Assembly: GCF_042675965.1 (NCBI RefSeq)
Contig: NZ_JBHTKJ010000001.1
Span: 179,875-243,874, forward strand
Direction: 5' to 3'
Length of the DNA: 64,000 nucleotides
DNA from: Virgibacillus_R byunsanensis
GTDB lineage: Bacteria > Bacillota > Bacilli > Bacillales > Amphibacillaceae
The stretch's first letter is position 1, and the number at the start of each line of letters is the position of its first letter. This document shows positions 42,394-51,920 of the stretch, one piece after another. The notes under the pieces were generated by a model. That model did not search any database. It saw nothing but the letters and a program-made list of their open reading frames with translations, and was not told where the DNA came from. A program made the translations under genes and the position numbers.

Positions 42394-43409
42394 TAATCTA
42401 CAGAAACGCCCTCTTCTTCATAATATTTGGCTGCACCTGGATGTAAGTCAATTGACATCCCATCTAATGCTGTTTCTAACGTAATATCTGCTCCACGAGC
42501 GTGTGCAGATTCTAACTCTGCTTGATTTTCAAACAATGCTTTTGTCATGTTGTATACTGTATCTTCTGAAAGCTCACTGTCAATAACCATAATAGCCATA
42601 ACTGCTACAGTTGTAATATCCTCTGATTGACCATAATCTCCGTACGTATCTGCTGGAATATTTCTTTCTGTATAATAGGAATACTCAGAAGTCAACGTTG
42701 AGATAACATCGTCCGGGATAGACAATACGTGAACATCTTTATTAGCTCCTAATTCCTGAATAGCACTTGTAGGTGCACCAGCTGTTATAAATGCAGCATC
42801 AATTGTGCCGTTTTGCAAGCCTTGTGAAGCATCACCAAAACCTAGGTATTCAGCAGTAATGTCATCATACGTAAGCCCAGCAGCATCAAGTACTTGACGC
42901 GCGTTTGCTTCAGCACCACTACCTTGGTCCCCTACAGCAACATTCTTTCCTTCAAGGTCATCCAGTGAAGTAATTCCACTGTCTTGAGTCGTCACTATTT
43001 GAATATCCTCTGGATAAAGTGACGTGAAACCTGCCATATTATCTACTGTGTTCCCTTCAAAATCACTTAACACTTCACCGTTTACTGCATAATAAGCAAT
43101 ATCATTTTGTACAAGCGCTAGTTGGTACTTTCCTTCAGCCATTTCCTGGGAGTTTGCAACAGAAGCACCAGTTGATACTGCGTTTGCACTAGATACTCCT
43201 TCAACATCACCAAAAATTTGTTGAGCCATTGCTACTCCAAGCGGGTAATATGTACCACTAGTTCCACCTGTTCCGATCGTCACGCGTACGTCTCCACCAT
43301 CGCCGCCTTCTCCATCTGAATCGCCACCGTCATCCTGTGCACTACCACAGCCTGCTAACGCTAACAATAGAACAATTAATAATAATCCAGTCAATTTTAG
43401 ATTTTTCAC
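42393..43409 (-). CDS. TAXI family TRAP transporter solute-binding lipoprotein
   Basis: A 338-residue extracellular binding protein. The lipobox is LALAGC, with Cys at about residue 21, followed by an acidic linker. The TAXI motif is present in GTGGTSGTYYPLGVAMAQQI. Glutamate- or dicarboxylate-like solutes have been reported for some TAXI systems; the ligand is unknown here. It is the first gene of the operon, and the divergent serine hydrolase gene begins 280 bases away. Confidence 0.92.
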   Translation of the reverse strand: MKNLKLTGLLLIVLLLALAGCGSAQDDGGDSDGEGGDGGDVRVTIGTGGTSGTYYPLGVAMAQQIFGDVEGVSSANAVSTGASVANSQEMAEGKYQLALVQNDIAYYAVNGEVLSDFEGNTVDNMAGFTSLYPEDIQIVTTQDSGITSLDDLEGKNVAVGDQGSGAEANARQVLDAAGLTYDDITAEYLGFGDASQGLQNGTIDAAFITAGAPTSAIQELGANKDVHVLSIPDDVISTLTSEYSYYTERNIPADTYGDYGQSEDITTVAVMAIMVIDSELSEDTVYNMTKALFENQAELESAHARGADITLETALDGMSIDLHPGAAKYYEEEGVSVD

Positions 43410-43584
43410 TAAAATTACCCCCTTTTATCCATTTTATTTGTAGTTAAATTTTAACCGTTTCAGCTAATATGTCAAGCATTTGAAAATTATGAGAATATTA
43501 CATTTCTAGCACATTTACATATTTAAATGGTTAAAAACAGCAAATTCTAACATTAAAAACGATAAACTTTCCTAACTTTCCTTC

Positions 43585-43613
43585 TTGACAATATTGTGAA
43601 AATTCCGTATTAT
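43585..43613 (+). promoter_or_regulatory. Sigma-A promoter of the serine hydrolase-regulator unit
   Basis: TTGACA at 43585-43590, a 17-base spacer and TATTAT at 43608-43613 form a near-perfect promoter about 75 bases before the hydrolase ATG. Confidence 0.75.
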
Positions 43614-43687
43614 AGTTTTTGTTAACGAATATGTCGTTTATTGGTGTTAATTATATTTTTTTAACTGTGTGCAAAGGCTGGTGTTTT

Positions 43688-44515
43688 ATGAACCTAACCA
43701 ATTTAAAATCCAATATTCTTCAATTACTAGATAAAAGATCCGCATATTTCTCTATTTTTATACATACCGAAGAAGGGGATATAGCCATTAACGCAAATGA
43801 GCCAAGAAAAGCTGCCAGCCTAATAAAGATCCCGATCCTCATTGAGTCCTTTCACCAAATTGAAAACCACAGATTACAACCCAACACATTAGTTTACATT
43901 GAAGATGATATGAAGGTTAGTGGAGCAGGGGTGATCTATTATTTAACTCAATCCAATATATACAGCTATCAGAATTTATTGGAACTCATGATCACGTTTT
44001 CTGATAATACTGCCGCCAATATAATGCTTGATAAGATTGGTATGAATTCCATCAACAAACGTGCTAAATCGCTTGCATGTACGCATACAAAAATGGAACG
44101 CTTTTTTATGGATCAGCAATCTCAAAAAAACGGTTATGAAAATTATACGACTGCACATGATATGGTTCGTTTCTTATCGATTATTACCAAATCAAATAGT
44201 GTCATTAACGAGAATAGTAGAAATGAAATCCTGAAAATACTTTCTAACCAGCAATTTAATCATAAACTTCCTGGATATTGGAAAAACGACTCAAAAATTC
44301 AAATTTATCACAAAACAGGCGAATTGCCAGGTGTTGAACACGATGCTGCTATTATGACATATAAAGATAGAACTATTATTGCAGCTATTCTTTCAGAGGA
44401 CTCATTAAACAACAGCGACAACAGGAATTACATTGCAGAAATCGGAAAACAATTAGCAAACTATATTGAAGATGATCAATATGAAACAATTAGTAGGGGG
44501 AGAGAACATGACTAA
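43688..44515 (+). CDS. Class A beta-lactamase-like serine hydrolase
   Basis: A 275-residue penicillin-recognising-fold hydrolase. All three catalytic boxes are present: SLIK (Ser and Lys), SDN in TFSDNTAANIML and KTG in HKTGELPG. There is no signal peptide from ATG 43688 (MNLTNLKSN), so it is probably cytoplasmic, unlike true beta-lactamases. An in-frame ATG at 43619 would add a hydrophobic stretch, but AAAGGCTGGTG favours 43688. The end overlaps the start of the regulator by 8 bases. A peptidase or esterase role for imported peptides is plausible; no direct evidence. Confidence 0.85.
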   Translation: MNLTNLKSNILQLLDKRSAYFSIFIHTEEGDIAINANEPRKAASLIKIPILIESFHQIENHRLQPNTLVYIEDDMKVSGAGVIYYLTQSNIYSYQNLLELMITFSDNTAANIMLDKIGMNSINKRAKSLACTHTKMERFFMDQQSQKNGYENYTTAHDMVRFLSIITKSNSVINENSRNEILKILSNQQFNHKLPGYWKNDSKIQIYHKTGELPGVEHDAAIMTYKDRTIIAAILSEDSLNNSDNRNYIAEIGKQLANYIEDDQYETISRGREHD

Positions 44516-45803
44516 AATTAAAATGGCAGTGTTTGCTAGAAATCATGTAATGGAGCGTATTCATGACTACATCGAGTATGACCAAGATGTAGAAATTATT
44601 CCATTTGTTTATACAAAAACAAATGAAACAGTTGAGTTGGTTAAAAAAGCTTTTATGTGCGATATTTATGTGTTTGCTAGCTCACTTTCTTATCTTTACG
44701 CAAAGGAAGTAATTGAGAAAAAGCGCTTACCAGCTATTCAAGTACCTTTTGATGAATATATGATCTTATCCTCTTTTTACCGAGTTAAAAATGAACACAA
44801 CCAACAATTATCCCGGATTTCAATTGATGCTTTAGATAGCCGTCATGTAGATGAAGTTTTAAATGAATTGCAAATTGGTGGTGGGGAAATATATACGTAT
44901 AGCTTTGGCGTGGACGAGAAGACCGATTTGGATAACATTTTCAACTATCACAAACAGTTATGGTATGAGGGGAAAACCGAGTTTGCACTAACTTCCATTG
45001 AAGAAGTAGAACAGATGCTTAAAGAAGCTGGTATACCCACCATCTGTATGAAAATCCCGCAGATTAATATTGTACACACAATTGAAAAAGCAAAATCTAT
45101 TGTTTCCCTAAATCAAAGTAAGAGTTCGCAAATAGTCGCTGGTTACGTTCGGCTTAAAAACCTAGACTTGATTATAAAAGAAAAGGGAGAATTGGCATCC
45201 AAACAGCTTCTCTTAAAACTACATCAAATTTTGTTAAAGTTTGGACACAAAACATACGCATCTGTCTTATATAACAACGATAATCAATTTGCTGTATTTG
45301 GCACGAAGGGAATATTAGATCATATTACAAACCATTATCGTGATTTCCCACTTTTAAAAGAACTAGAGCAAGCAATAAACGCTAAAGTGGATATCGGTTT
45401 TGGTTTAGGCTTAACCGCTAAACAGGCTGAAAATAATGCCAAACTTGCTTTGGAGGCTTGTAGTCTTGATAATGATAGTAACTGTTATATTGTTAATGAG
45501 CGACAAGATACAATTGGACCATTAGGTGTTAAAAAAGATTTTAATACTTCACAGCTTTATCATGCGCTCATCCATAAAGCTAAACTTAACAATGAACTTT
45601 CGTATAATTTTATTGATTTCATCGCAATCCGTAACAAGGAGCCATTTTCTTCTAATGACGTTGCTTCCTATTACAGGGTGACAAAACGTAGTGCCGAACG
45701 AACCATTAATAAACTCCTGTCAGGTGAAGTAATTAAAGTAGTAGGAGAAGAAAAACCATACTTAAAAGGCCGTCCAAGAAAGCTGTTTAATTTAAACCAG
45801 TAG
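44508..45803 (+). CDS. Regulator with degenerate GGDEF-like domain and C-terminal HTH
   Basis: A 431-residue regulator in three parts. The N-terminal 90 residues look like a PrpR-N-type sensor (MAVFARNHVMERIHDY, then DIYVFASSLSYLYAKEVIE). The centre (about residues 210-330) aligns with a GGDEF fold, but the signature reads NDNQF instead of GGDEF, so it should not make c-di-GMP; it ends IGFGLGLTAKQAENNAKLAL. The last 60 residues are a winged HTH (SSNDVASYYRVTKRSAERTI). ATG 44508 is preceded by GGGGGAGA and overlaps the hydrolase stop. It may control the divergent TRAP operon, an inference from position. Family not named with certainty. Confidence 0.75.
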   Translation: MTKIKMAVFARNHVMERIHDYIEYDQDVEIIPFVYTKTNETVELVKKAFMCDIYVFASSLSYLYAKEVIEKKRLPAIQVPFDEYMILSSFYRVKNEHNQQLSRISIDALDSRHVDEVLNELQIGGGEIYTYSFGVDEKTDLDNIFNYHKQLWYEGKTEFALTSIEEVEQMLKEAGIPTICMKIPQINIVHTIEKAKSIVSLNQSKSSQIVAGYVRLKNLDLIIKEKGELASKQLLLKLHQILLKFGHKTYASVLYNNDNQFAVFGTKGILDHITNHYRDFPLLKELEQAINAKVDIGFGLGLTAKQAENNAKLALEACSLDNDSNCYIVNERQDTIGPLGVKKDFNTSQLYHALIHKAKLNNELSYNFIDFIAIRNKEPFSSNDVASYYRVTKRSAERTINKLLSGEVIKVVGEEKPYLKGRPRKLFNLNQ

Positions 45804-46040
45804 AAACAAGAACCGCAAACGTCCGTGACAATAAATGCGATGGAACTTACCGCTCTGGAAACACACTTCGCGGGCGGCTTGTGAGCCACCACGTGCTGAA
45901 GACCCCGCAACGGTGGTTTTCCGCGAGGAGAGCTGAAGCCGCGTCCGAGGAAAGCGACTGCTCGCAGCGGAAATCAACCTAGCTGTTGCGTCGTAGTTTA
46001 TATCTGTTCTCTCTAAAACAGTCTTTACGGAAAACAGCCT
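45804..46040 (-). repeat. GC-rich element, copy 3 (237 bp)
   Basis: Its minus strand begins AAGGCTGTTTTCCGTAAAG and contains GCGGAAAACCACCGTTGCGG and TCTTCAGCACGTGG. These match the ends and interior of the 544-bp copy at 30824. It abuts the stop codon of the regulator gene. The far end is not well defined. Confidence 0.7.
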
Positions 46041-46170
46041 TAATTTAAAAAAAGCCAGACGATTCGCCTAACAGGTTCACTTGTGAGGTGCAAAACTGTG
46101 AATCACAAGTTAAATCTCACGTATAATCACATAACTTTCACTATTAAATTCACAGTAAAATCCACAGTAA

Positions 46171-46202
46171 AAAATGGCTTGGAAAAATATCCAAGCCATT
46201 TT
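46171..46202. terminator. Strong bidirectional hairpin terminator
   Basis: AAAATGGCTTGG and CCAAGCCATTTT pair perfectly around AAAAATAT, with A/T tracts on both sides. Confidence 0.7.
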
Positions 46203-46224
46203 TCTTTCTAAATATCTGTTGTTA

Positions 46225-46531
46225 AACTAAAGCTTTACTTAAATAGAAATTATACTGCTTGAACATAAGACAGCCTATCTTTTTTGCGGACTTATTGAAC
46301 CTTATTTCCTTTCATTATGCATAATTATCGTGGTGGCGGACTCAGTGAACCTTATTTGTAACAGTTCCAGAGTTATAGACTGTTTTTTTATGCAATAAGA
46401 TCCCCTGAGTCCGCTTAACCTTAAAAATCATTGATTTTGACACAAATAAGGGCACTGGGGTCCGCTTAAAGTTCGTTCGTCTATTATCTACCTCGTTTAC
46501 ACAAGAAGCGACTGCTCTTCTTGTGCAATCA
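46225..46531 (-). repeat. 308-bp dispersed repeat, copy 2 (reversed)
   Basis: The minus strand matches 10617-10924 over its full length, for example GATAATAGACGAAC, GCGGACTCAGGGGATCTTAT and GCAAAAAAGATAGGCTGTC. Blocks with CGGACT beside CCTTATTT recur four times. Confidence 0.9.
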
Positions 46532-46907
46532 AAGTTGGCAAGCGTAATATCATTCCTATAAAATTAGGGAATATCGTGGAGTATATAGCTAGTAGCTCTA
46601 GTGGGGCTTCATAGATTAAATCTCTTAATTTCTAAAAGGAGTTTTATATCCCCAGAAAATTAAAGTTAGTACCCACATACACTACAATAAATATTTCACT
46701 CTTGCGAATTAAGTTGTGAATCATTCTGTGAATAGACATTAAAAACTCTTTCAAACCTTGTTATAGCAATAAGAAAACACACGAGATTACCCTTGTGAAA
46801 ATCCGTGTGTTTTATGATGTGTTTTTAATGTTTGCACCTCTGAAGTGAACCCGTTACGATTCGCCTGGCTTTGTTTTTATTTATACTGTTTTACGCTTGT
46901 AAATGAG

Positions 46908-49900
46908 TTATATGCTCAGTAGCTGACGGACGTCATCTTCACTAAGACTTGAGAGCATGGTTTCACCTGGCTGTATGACTTGATCAATTAACTCTCGTTT
47001 TTTCTGCTGTAAATCAAAGATTTTCTCCTCAATTGTCCCTTCTGTTATTAAACGTATAACTTGAACCACATTCTTTTGGCCAAAGCGGTGTGCACGACCT
47101 GTTGCCTGATCTTCCACAGCTGGGTTCCACCAAAGATCGTATAAAATAACAGTATCTGCACCAGTCAAATTCAATCCGGTACCTCCAGCTTTCAATGAAA
47201 TGAGAAAGACATTTTTTTCACCATTGTTAAACTGTTCACTCATGTGGATCCGATCTTGTGATGCGGTTTTACCATGTAAGTAGAAATAGTCAATTCCTTC
47301 TTGATTCAGCTTTTCTATTATAATTTCATGCATGCTTGTAAATTGCGAGAAAATAAGCATACGCTTCCCATTTTCTATTGCGTTTCTTAGCGTATCCATT
47401 AGTTGCTCTAGTTTTCCAGATTTCCCTAGGTAATTTTCAATAAACAACGAAGGATGACAACAAATCTGTCGTAATCGTGTTAACCCTGCCAGTATTTTCA
47501 TGCGGTTTTGATTAAAGCCACTTCCTTTCATAGATTCAGCAGCTTCTTGCTGTACTTGCCGTAGGTATCCAACATATAGATCTTTTTGATCTTTGGTTAA
47601 TTCAGAAACATGTACAGATTCAATTTTATCAGGTAGCTCTTTCAAAACGTCCTTTTTCAAACGCCTTAAAATAAACGGCTTTGTAATCGCAGCTATTTTT
47701 TCATTTGATAACTGTTTAAACGTTTTTTGATCAGGCATTAATCCTGGTAAAATCACTTGAAATATAGCCCATAACTCTTCAATTGAATTTTCAATCGGCG
47801 TACCACTTAAAGCAAAACGCCTGCTTGCTTTAACCTCACGTATCGCCCTCGATGTTTTCGTTGCGTAATTTTTAATATATTGTGCCTCATCCAAGATTAA
47901 TGTTTGAAATGTCAGCTCACTGTACATTTCAATATCCTGTCTCAACGTGGCATATGATGTGATCCAAACGTCCATATACGTAAACTCTTTTATCTTTTGC
48001 AATCGTTCTGTAGGTGTTCCTGTCATGATGGCCACTTTTAGATCTGGTGCGAATTTTTCACATTCATTTTTCCAATTGTAGACCACTGATGACGGGCATA
48101 CAATCAGGTGTGGACTATCGTTTTGTTCAGATAAGATATAGGCAATACTCTGTAACGTTTTTCCTAAACCCATATCATCTGCCAAAATTCCACCTAGATG
48201 ATAAGCACTTAACCCTTTAAGCCATTGATATCCAGTATGCTGATAGTTTCGTAAGGTTGCCTGGAGGTTTTCCGGCAATGGATAAACCTGTTCTTCTGGT
48301 GATTCCAATTGGTGTAGTAGACTGCGGAACGATGGATCGTAATCCTTTTTTGTACCAATTAAATGGTCAATTTGAGCACCACGATAAACCGGCATTTGTA
48401 CATTACCATTTTCAACATCACCTTTTTCAACATCTAGGTCTTCGAAAAATTGCTTCATCGAAGAAAATTCTTCTCCCTCTAATGAAAGAATGGCACCGCT
48501 TTGCAACCGGTAATACCGTTTTCTTTCAATAACAGCGTTCAATATGTTGTTTATTTCCGAATCATCAACACCATCTATGTTAAAGCCTATTTCCAATAGA
48601 TTTGAAGACGACTCCAGTCGGACACTTGTACTCGGGGTTGGCTCATTTTCCACCATAAAATTTCGTATTTCTGAAGTAAGAAATAATTCAACATGCTTAT
48701 CAAGTATCGGTAAAACCTCATACAGGAAATCATACAATTCATCTTCATCAGCTTCTATATACAGCTCTCTCCCATTGTAATGGAAGTTTGCATGTTCAAT
48801 TAAACTCATTATTTGCTGTTCTTTTTCCACATCACGAATGATGATGACATCATCTTGTTCACGTCCATTAAACGGGTCAATCTGGTGCTCGCCATAATGA
48901 TACTCCAATTTCCCTGTAATCCAATCAGCTTGCACACCTAAAAATAACTTAGCACGCAATGGTACTTGAATTATTTCCGATGCTACATCTTCTGCAATTT
49001 GCACATCTCCAACTCTTTTCAAGGATGGAAGCACTTCGGATATAAACACATCTGCCTGTTTTTTAGTAATTGGCAAACGTTGATTTTCTATCCCTAAGCG
49101 ATCAATCTGCTCTAAAATAGGAATCTGTTCTTTTGCTGGGAAATAAAACGTCCCATCTGAAAACAACATCTGATAGAGATTAAAATACGTGACAGACTCC
49201 AAAACATCCATCGCTAAAACGAGTTCACCTTGTTTATTTTTTGATAGTGCAAATTCAAATGGGAGATCATCCTCCATCACTTTAATTTGCTTGAAGCTTT
49301 TATCTCTTGCTTCCACTGTAAAATCCCGTTCCATTAGCTTTTCAAGCAGTGTCTTAACAAGGATAGGTGGAATAACAACCGAGCGTTCTGATGTGTCTCT
49401 ATAGTGGTGGAATGTGCGATCAATGTATATTTGTTCATTGCGTAATACAGCATATAACATTTCAAAAATTTCCATATCCTGTTGTAATACATAATGACTC
49501 TCAGGATGGTAAGTAAATGTTTTCGTGAAATAATGTTCTCTTCCATGGATTGCACTTTCCAAAAATTCATAAACGTTTTTCACAACAAAGCGGCGAGCAA
49601 CACCTGCTTTTAATTCAATTTGCAAGTTATAATCATATGACCATTTACAGTAATACTCTATATGCAATGGCACTTTTTGCGATACAAGTTCTGAGGTAGT
49701 CGCACGTTGCTGAATTGATGTAATCGAATCAATCAACTGCTCTGTGGTTCGATAGTCATATATAGACTTCACAGGCGAATTGTTTCCTTCTTTTTTGGAA
49801 ACAGCAATAAGTACAGCAACAATATGTTTACATGTTTGGTATGTATCAAATGCTGGACAGTCACAATAGGTGTCAATCGACCCCTTTTCTATGTCACTTG

Positions 49901-50072
49901 TATTAATTTCCACGAAATAATCCTCAGATCCATGAACAGTTGCGGTCCAAACCTGATAATTAATATCATATAGTAAATCACTAACTCGGCCATTATTATA
50001 ATATTCTAAGCCACGCCGATAAACGACGGACGGAAATAACTTTTGTAAGTTTATATTACGAATGCTATTCAA
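46908..50072 (-). CDS. SWIM zinc-finger SNF2 family helicase
   Basis: A 1054-residue DNA-dependent ATPase. A SWIM zinc finger lies near residues 54-75 (CDCPAFDTYQTCKH, CxCx(n)CxH). A long middle region follows, then the SNF2 core from about residue 610: motif I DDMGLGKTLQS, motif II DEAQ in LILDEAQYIKN, motif III SGTPIENS, motif V LKAGGTGLNLTGAD and motif VI ATGRAHRFGQ. Length and order match Bacillus SNF2 proteins with SWIM domains. It should remodel protein-DNA or RNA polymerase complexes; the target is unknown. Hairpin 46774-46813 may end its mRNA. Confidence 0.92.
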   Translation of the reverse strand: MNSIRNINLQKLFPSVVYRRGLEYYNNGRVSDLLYDINYQVWTATVHGSEDYFVEINTSDIEKGSIDTYCDCPAFDTYQTCKHIVAVLIAVSKKEGNNSPVKSIYDYRTTEQLIDSITSIQQRATTSELVSQKVPLHIEYYCKWSYDYNLQIELKAGVARRFVVKNVYEFLESAIHGREHYFTKTFTYHPESHYVLQQDMEIFEMLYAVLRNEQIYIDRTFHHYRDTSERSVVIPPILVKTLLEKLMERDFTVEARDKSFKQIKVMEDDLPFEFALSKNKQGELVLAMDVLESVTYFNLYQMLFSDGTFYFPAKEQIPILEQIDRLGIENQRLPITKKQADVFISEVLPSLKRVGDVQIAEDVASEIIQVPLRAKLFLGVQADWITGKLEYHYGEHQIDPFNGREQDDVIIIRDVEKEQQIMSLIEHANFHYNGRELYIEADEDELYDFLYEVLPILDKHVELFLTSEIRNFMVENEPTPSTSVRLESSSNLLEIGFNIDGVDDSEINNILNAVIERKRYYRLQSGAILSLEGEEFSSMKQFFEDLDVEKGDVENGNVQMPVYRGAQIDHLIGTKKDYDPSFRSLLHQLESPEEQVYPLPENLQATLRNYQHTGYQWLKGLSAYHLGGILADDMGLGKTLQSIAYILSEQNDSPHLIVCPSSVVYNWKNECEKFAPDLKVAIMTGTPTERLQKIKEFTYMDVWITSYATLRQDIEMYSELTFQTLILDEAQYIKNYATKTSRAIREVKASRRFALSGTPIENSIEELWAIFQVILPGLMPDQKTFKQLSNEKIAAITKPFILRRLKKDVLKELPDKIESVHVSELTKDQKDLYVGYLRQVQQEAAESMKGSGFNQNRMKILAGLTRLRQICCHPSLFIENYLGKSGKLEQLMDTLRNAIENGKRMLIFSQFTSMHEIIIEKLNQEGIDYFYLHGKTASQDRIHMSEQFNNGEKNVFLISLKAGGTGLNLTGADTVILYDLWWNPAVEDQATGRAHRFGQKNVVQVIRLITEGTIEEKIFDLQQKKRELIDQVIQPGETMLSSLSEDDVRQLLSI

Positions 50073-50273
50073 AACGCTATTAACCTACTTTCTATCAACT
50101 CTATTTTCTTTTATTGTATACGAGAATCACATGTTTTTAAACCATAGTTACTTCTACTAGGATAGGAAATGCAAGCATATTATATACGCCTGAAATGAAA
50201 GAAAACTGCCACAATACGTGACAGCTGTACACTCACTTTATTCATCTGTTAAGCTTTCATACCATTAAGAATT

Positions 50274-50463
50274 GATCAACGGGGTTGAACTTTGATCAAG
50301 GATAGTGGATAATTGATCAGCAGAGTGCTGTATTTGATCAAGAGAAGTGGAAATCGATCAACAGAGATGAAAATCAATCAAGCATGATATGAAATCGATC
50401 AAGTGAGTGCTGTTTTCGATCAACAGCTCAGATATTCAATCGACAGCTTCAATTATCGATCAA
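50274..50463. repeat. Phased GATCAA array (10 units, 20-21 bp apart)
   Basis: GATCAA or close variants (GATCAG, AATCAA, AATCGA) begin at about 50274, 50294, 50315, 50336, 50356, 50376, 50397, 50418, 50438 and 50458. Spacers are poorly conserved but share CAGAGTGCTG-like words. The period equals two turns of B-DNA. It lies between the SNF2 gene start and an MFS gene end, both on the minus strand. Not a CRISPR, because units are short and spacers are not fixed. Confidence 0.8.
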
Positions 50464-50528
50464 AACCCACTCATTCATTATAGATTTACCATTTTTCATA
50501 ACGAGTAGAATCGTTAACACCTCCAATA

Positions 50529-51719
50529 TTATAGTGCAGCTTTTCTTGCTTTCACATAAAGGTATATATACAACAAAATAGAAAGCATGACGGAACCAGC
50601 TGCAGTTAAATAGATTACACTGTAGTTAAACATATACGCAAGCTGCCCGAAAGTTATGGCACCAATCCCCACACCTAAATCAAAAAAGGAAAAGAATGTT
50701 GCGTTCGCCATTCCTTTACGATTAGCAGGTGCTTGATCAACTGACCAAGCCTGTAATGCTGGCTGAACACTCCCAAATCCAAGTCCATACATGCCAGCTG
50801 CAATTAACATCACCATTGTGCTAGGTAACCAGGATAATAATAGCATGGAACCGAATATAAGAATCGTTCCTGGTAAAAAAACATATAAATGTCCTTTAGT
50901 ATCGTAAATTTTTCCAGCAAACGTCCGTGAAATCATTAGAAAAATCGCAAATACCAAAAAGTATGATTCAATCCCTGAAATATTTTCTTCTGCTGCATAC
51001 AACGGTAGAAATGAAGCTATTCCACCAAATGTAACCGTTACAAAGAATAGCAATATAGACGGCTGTAATGCTGTTTTTTCAAAAATATCAAACTTAACCG
51101 TTGTCGTTTTATGTTCAAGCTTTTCTACTTTTTTATAGTGAATTCTAGTTGATAATAAAAAAGCGACAAACCCAAATGAACCACAGATTAAAAATAATTG
51201 TGAAAATGAAATATAACCTAGTAATGTTAGTCCAAGCGTTGGGCCAAATGCCAGCGCGATATTTCCTGACAGACCAAAATAACCCATCCCTTCACCACGG
51301 CGCTTGGGCGGAATTAAATCCGTTGCAATAGTACCTGTTGCTGTTGTAGATAATCCCCAGCCAACACCTTGCAAAACACGCATGATAAGCAAAAAGGCTA
51401 TCGTCGAGACAAATGCATAGGAACCAACAGAGATAACAAAGATAGATAATCCTAGCATATATACAAAACCTCTACCCTTTGACTCTAACGCATGACCTGC
51501 ATATGGTCTAAGAAGTAAAGCTGAAAATGTAAAAATACCAACGATAATTCCGATTAACTGATCACTGCCACCTAATTCTTTTACAAAAAGAGGTAGGGTT
51601 GGCAGGGTCATTTGGAACCCAAGGAATATAAAAAAGTTAGCCAGACAAACCAACACGAAGTCACGTGTCCAAATTTTACCTGGTATAGATGAAGGTTGTG
51701 TATTCGTTTGAACGCTCAT
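50529..51719 (-). CDS. MFS transporter
   Basis: A 396-residue, 12-helix major facilitator. ARO-type features include RPYAGHALESKGRGFVY in the first loop and PPKRRGEGMGYFGLSGNIA in the middle. It is closest in style to Bacillus YfkF/YwoG efflux-type proteins. AAAAGGAGATC precedes the ATG. It is a single-gene unit; the substrate is unknown. Confidence 0.88.
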   Translation of the reverse strand: MSVQTNTQPSSIPGKIWTRDFVLVCLANFFIFLGFQMTLPTLPLFVKELGGSDQLIGIIVGIFTFSALLLRPYAGHALESKGRGFVYMLGLSIFVISVGSYAFVSTIAFLLIMRVLQGVGWGLSTTATGTIATDLIPPKRRGEGMGYFGLSGNIALAFGPTLGLTLLGYISFSQLFLICGSFGFVAFLLSTRIHYKKVEKLEHKTTTVKFDIFEKTALQPSILLFFVTVTFGGIASFLPLYAAEENISGIESYFLVFAIFLMISRTFAGKIYDTKGHLYVFLPGTILIFGSMLLLSWLPSTMVMLIAAGMYGLGFGSVQPALQAWSVDQAPANRKGMANATFFSFFDLGVGIGAITFGQLAYMFNYSVIYLTAAGSVMLSILLYIYLYVKARKAAL

Positions 51720-51920
51720 GTCGATCTCCTTTTCTTCGATACTCGAAATATATTATACATGAGTGTTCCTTGTTTTGAAATGAGTATTTGATATTATCTT
51801 TAATTTTAAGAGTTAGGTTACTAGTAAACTGTGAATTGTGAACTTCAGCAGCTTTACCTTTAACTCTAGCGACTTCGTTAAAAACTTCAGCGCCTCATCA
51901 TTTCCTTTGGTAATTTCCCA

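Larger units (their letters stand above)
46051..46872. repeat. 822-bp non-coding segment bounded by 42-44-bp inverted repeats
   Basis: The left end 46051-46094 (AAAGCCAGACGATTCG, GGTTCACTTGTGAGGTGCAAA) and the right end 46831-46872 (reverse complement AAAGCCAGGCGAATCG, GGGTTCACTTCAGAGGTGCA) form long imperfect inverted repeats. Inside are a strong hairpin at 46171-46202, the 307-bp dispersed repeat and another hairpin at 46774-46813 (AAAACACACG/CGTGTGTTTT). No gene was found inside. It may be the relic of a mobile element that lost its transposase. Confidence 0.65.

Noticed and set aside
50274..50463. CRISPR-like array
   Set aside because: The repeated word is only about 6 bases, spacers are 14-15 bases and related to one another, and no cas gene is nearby.
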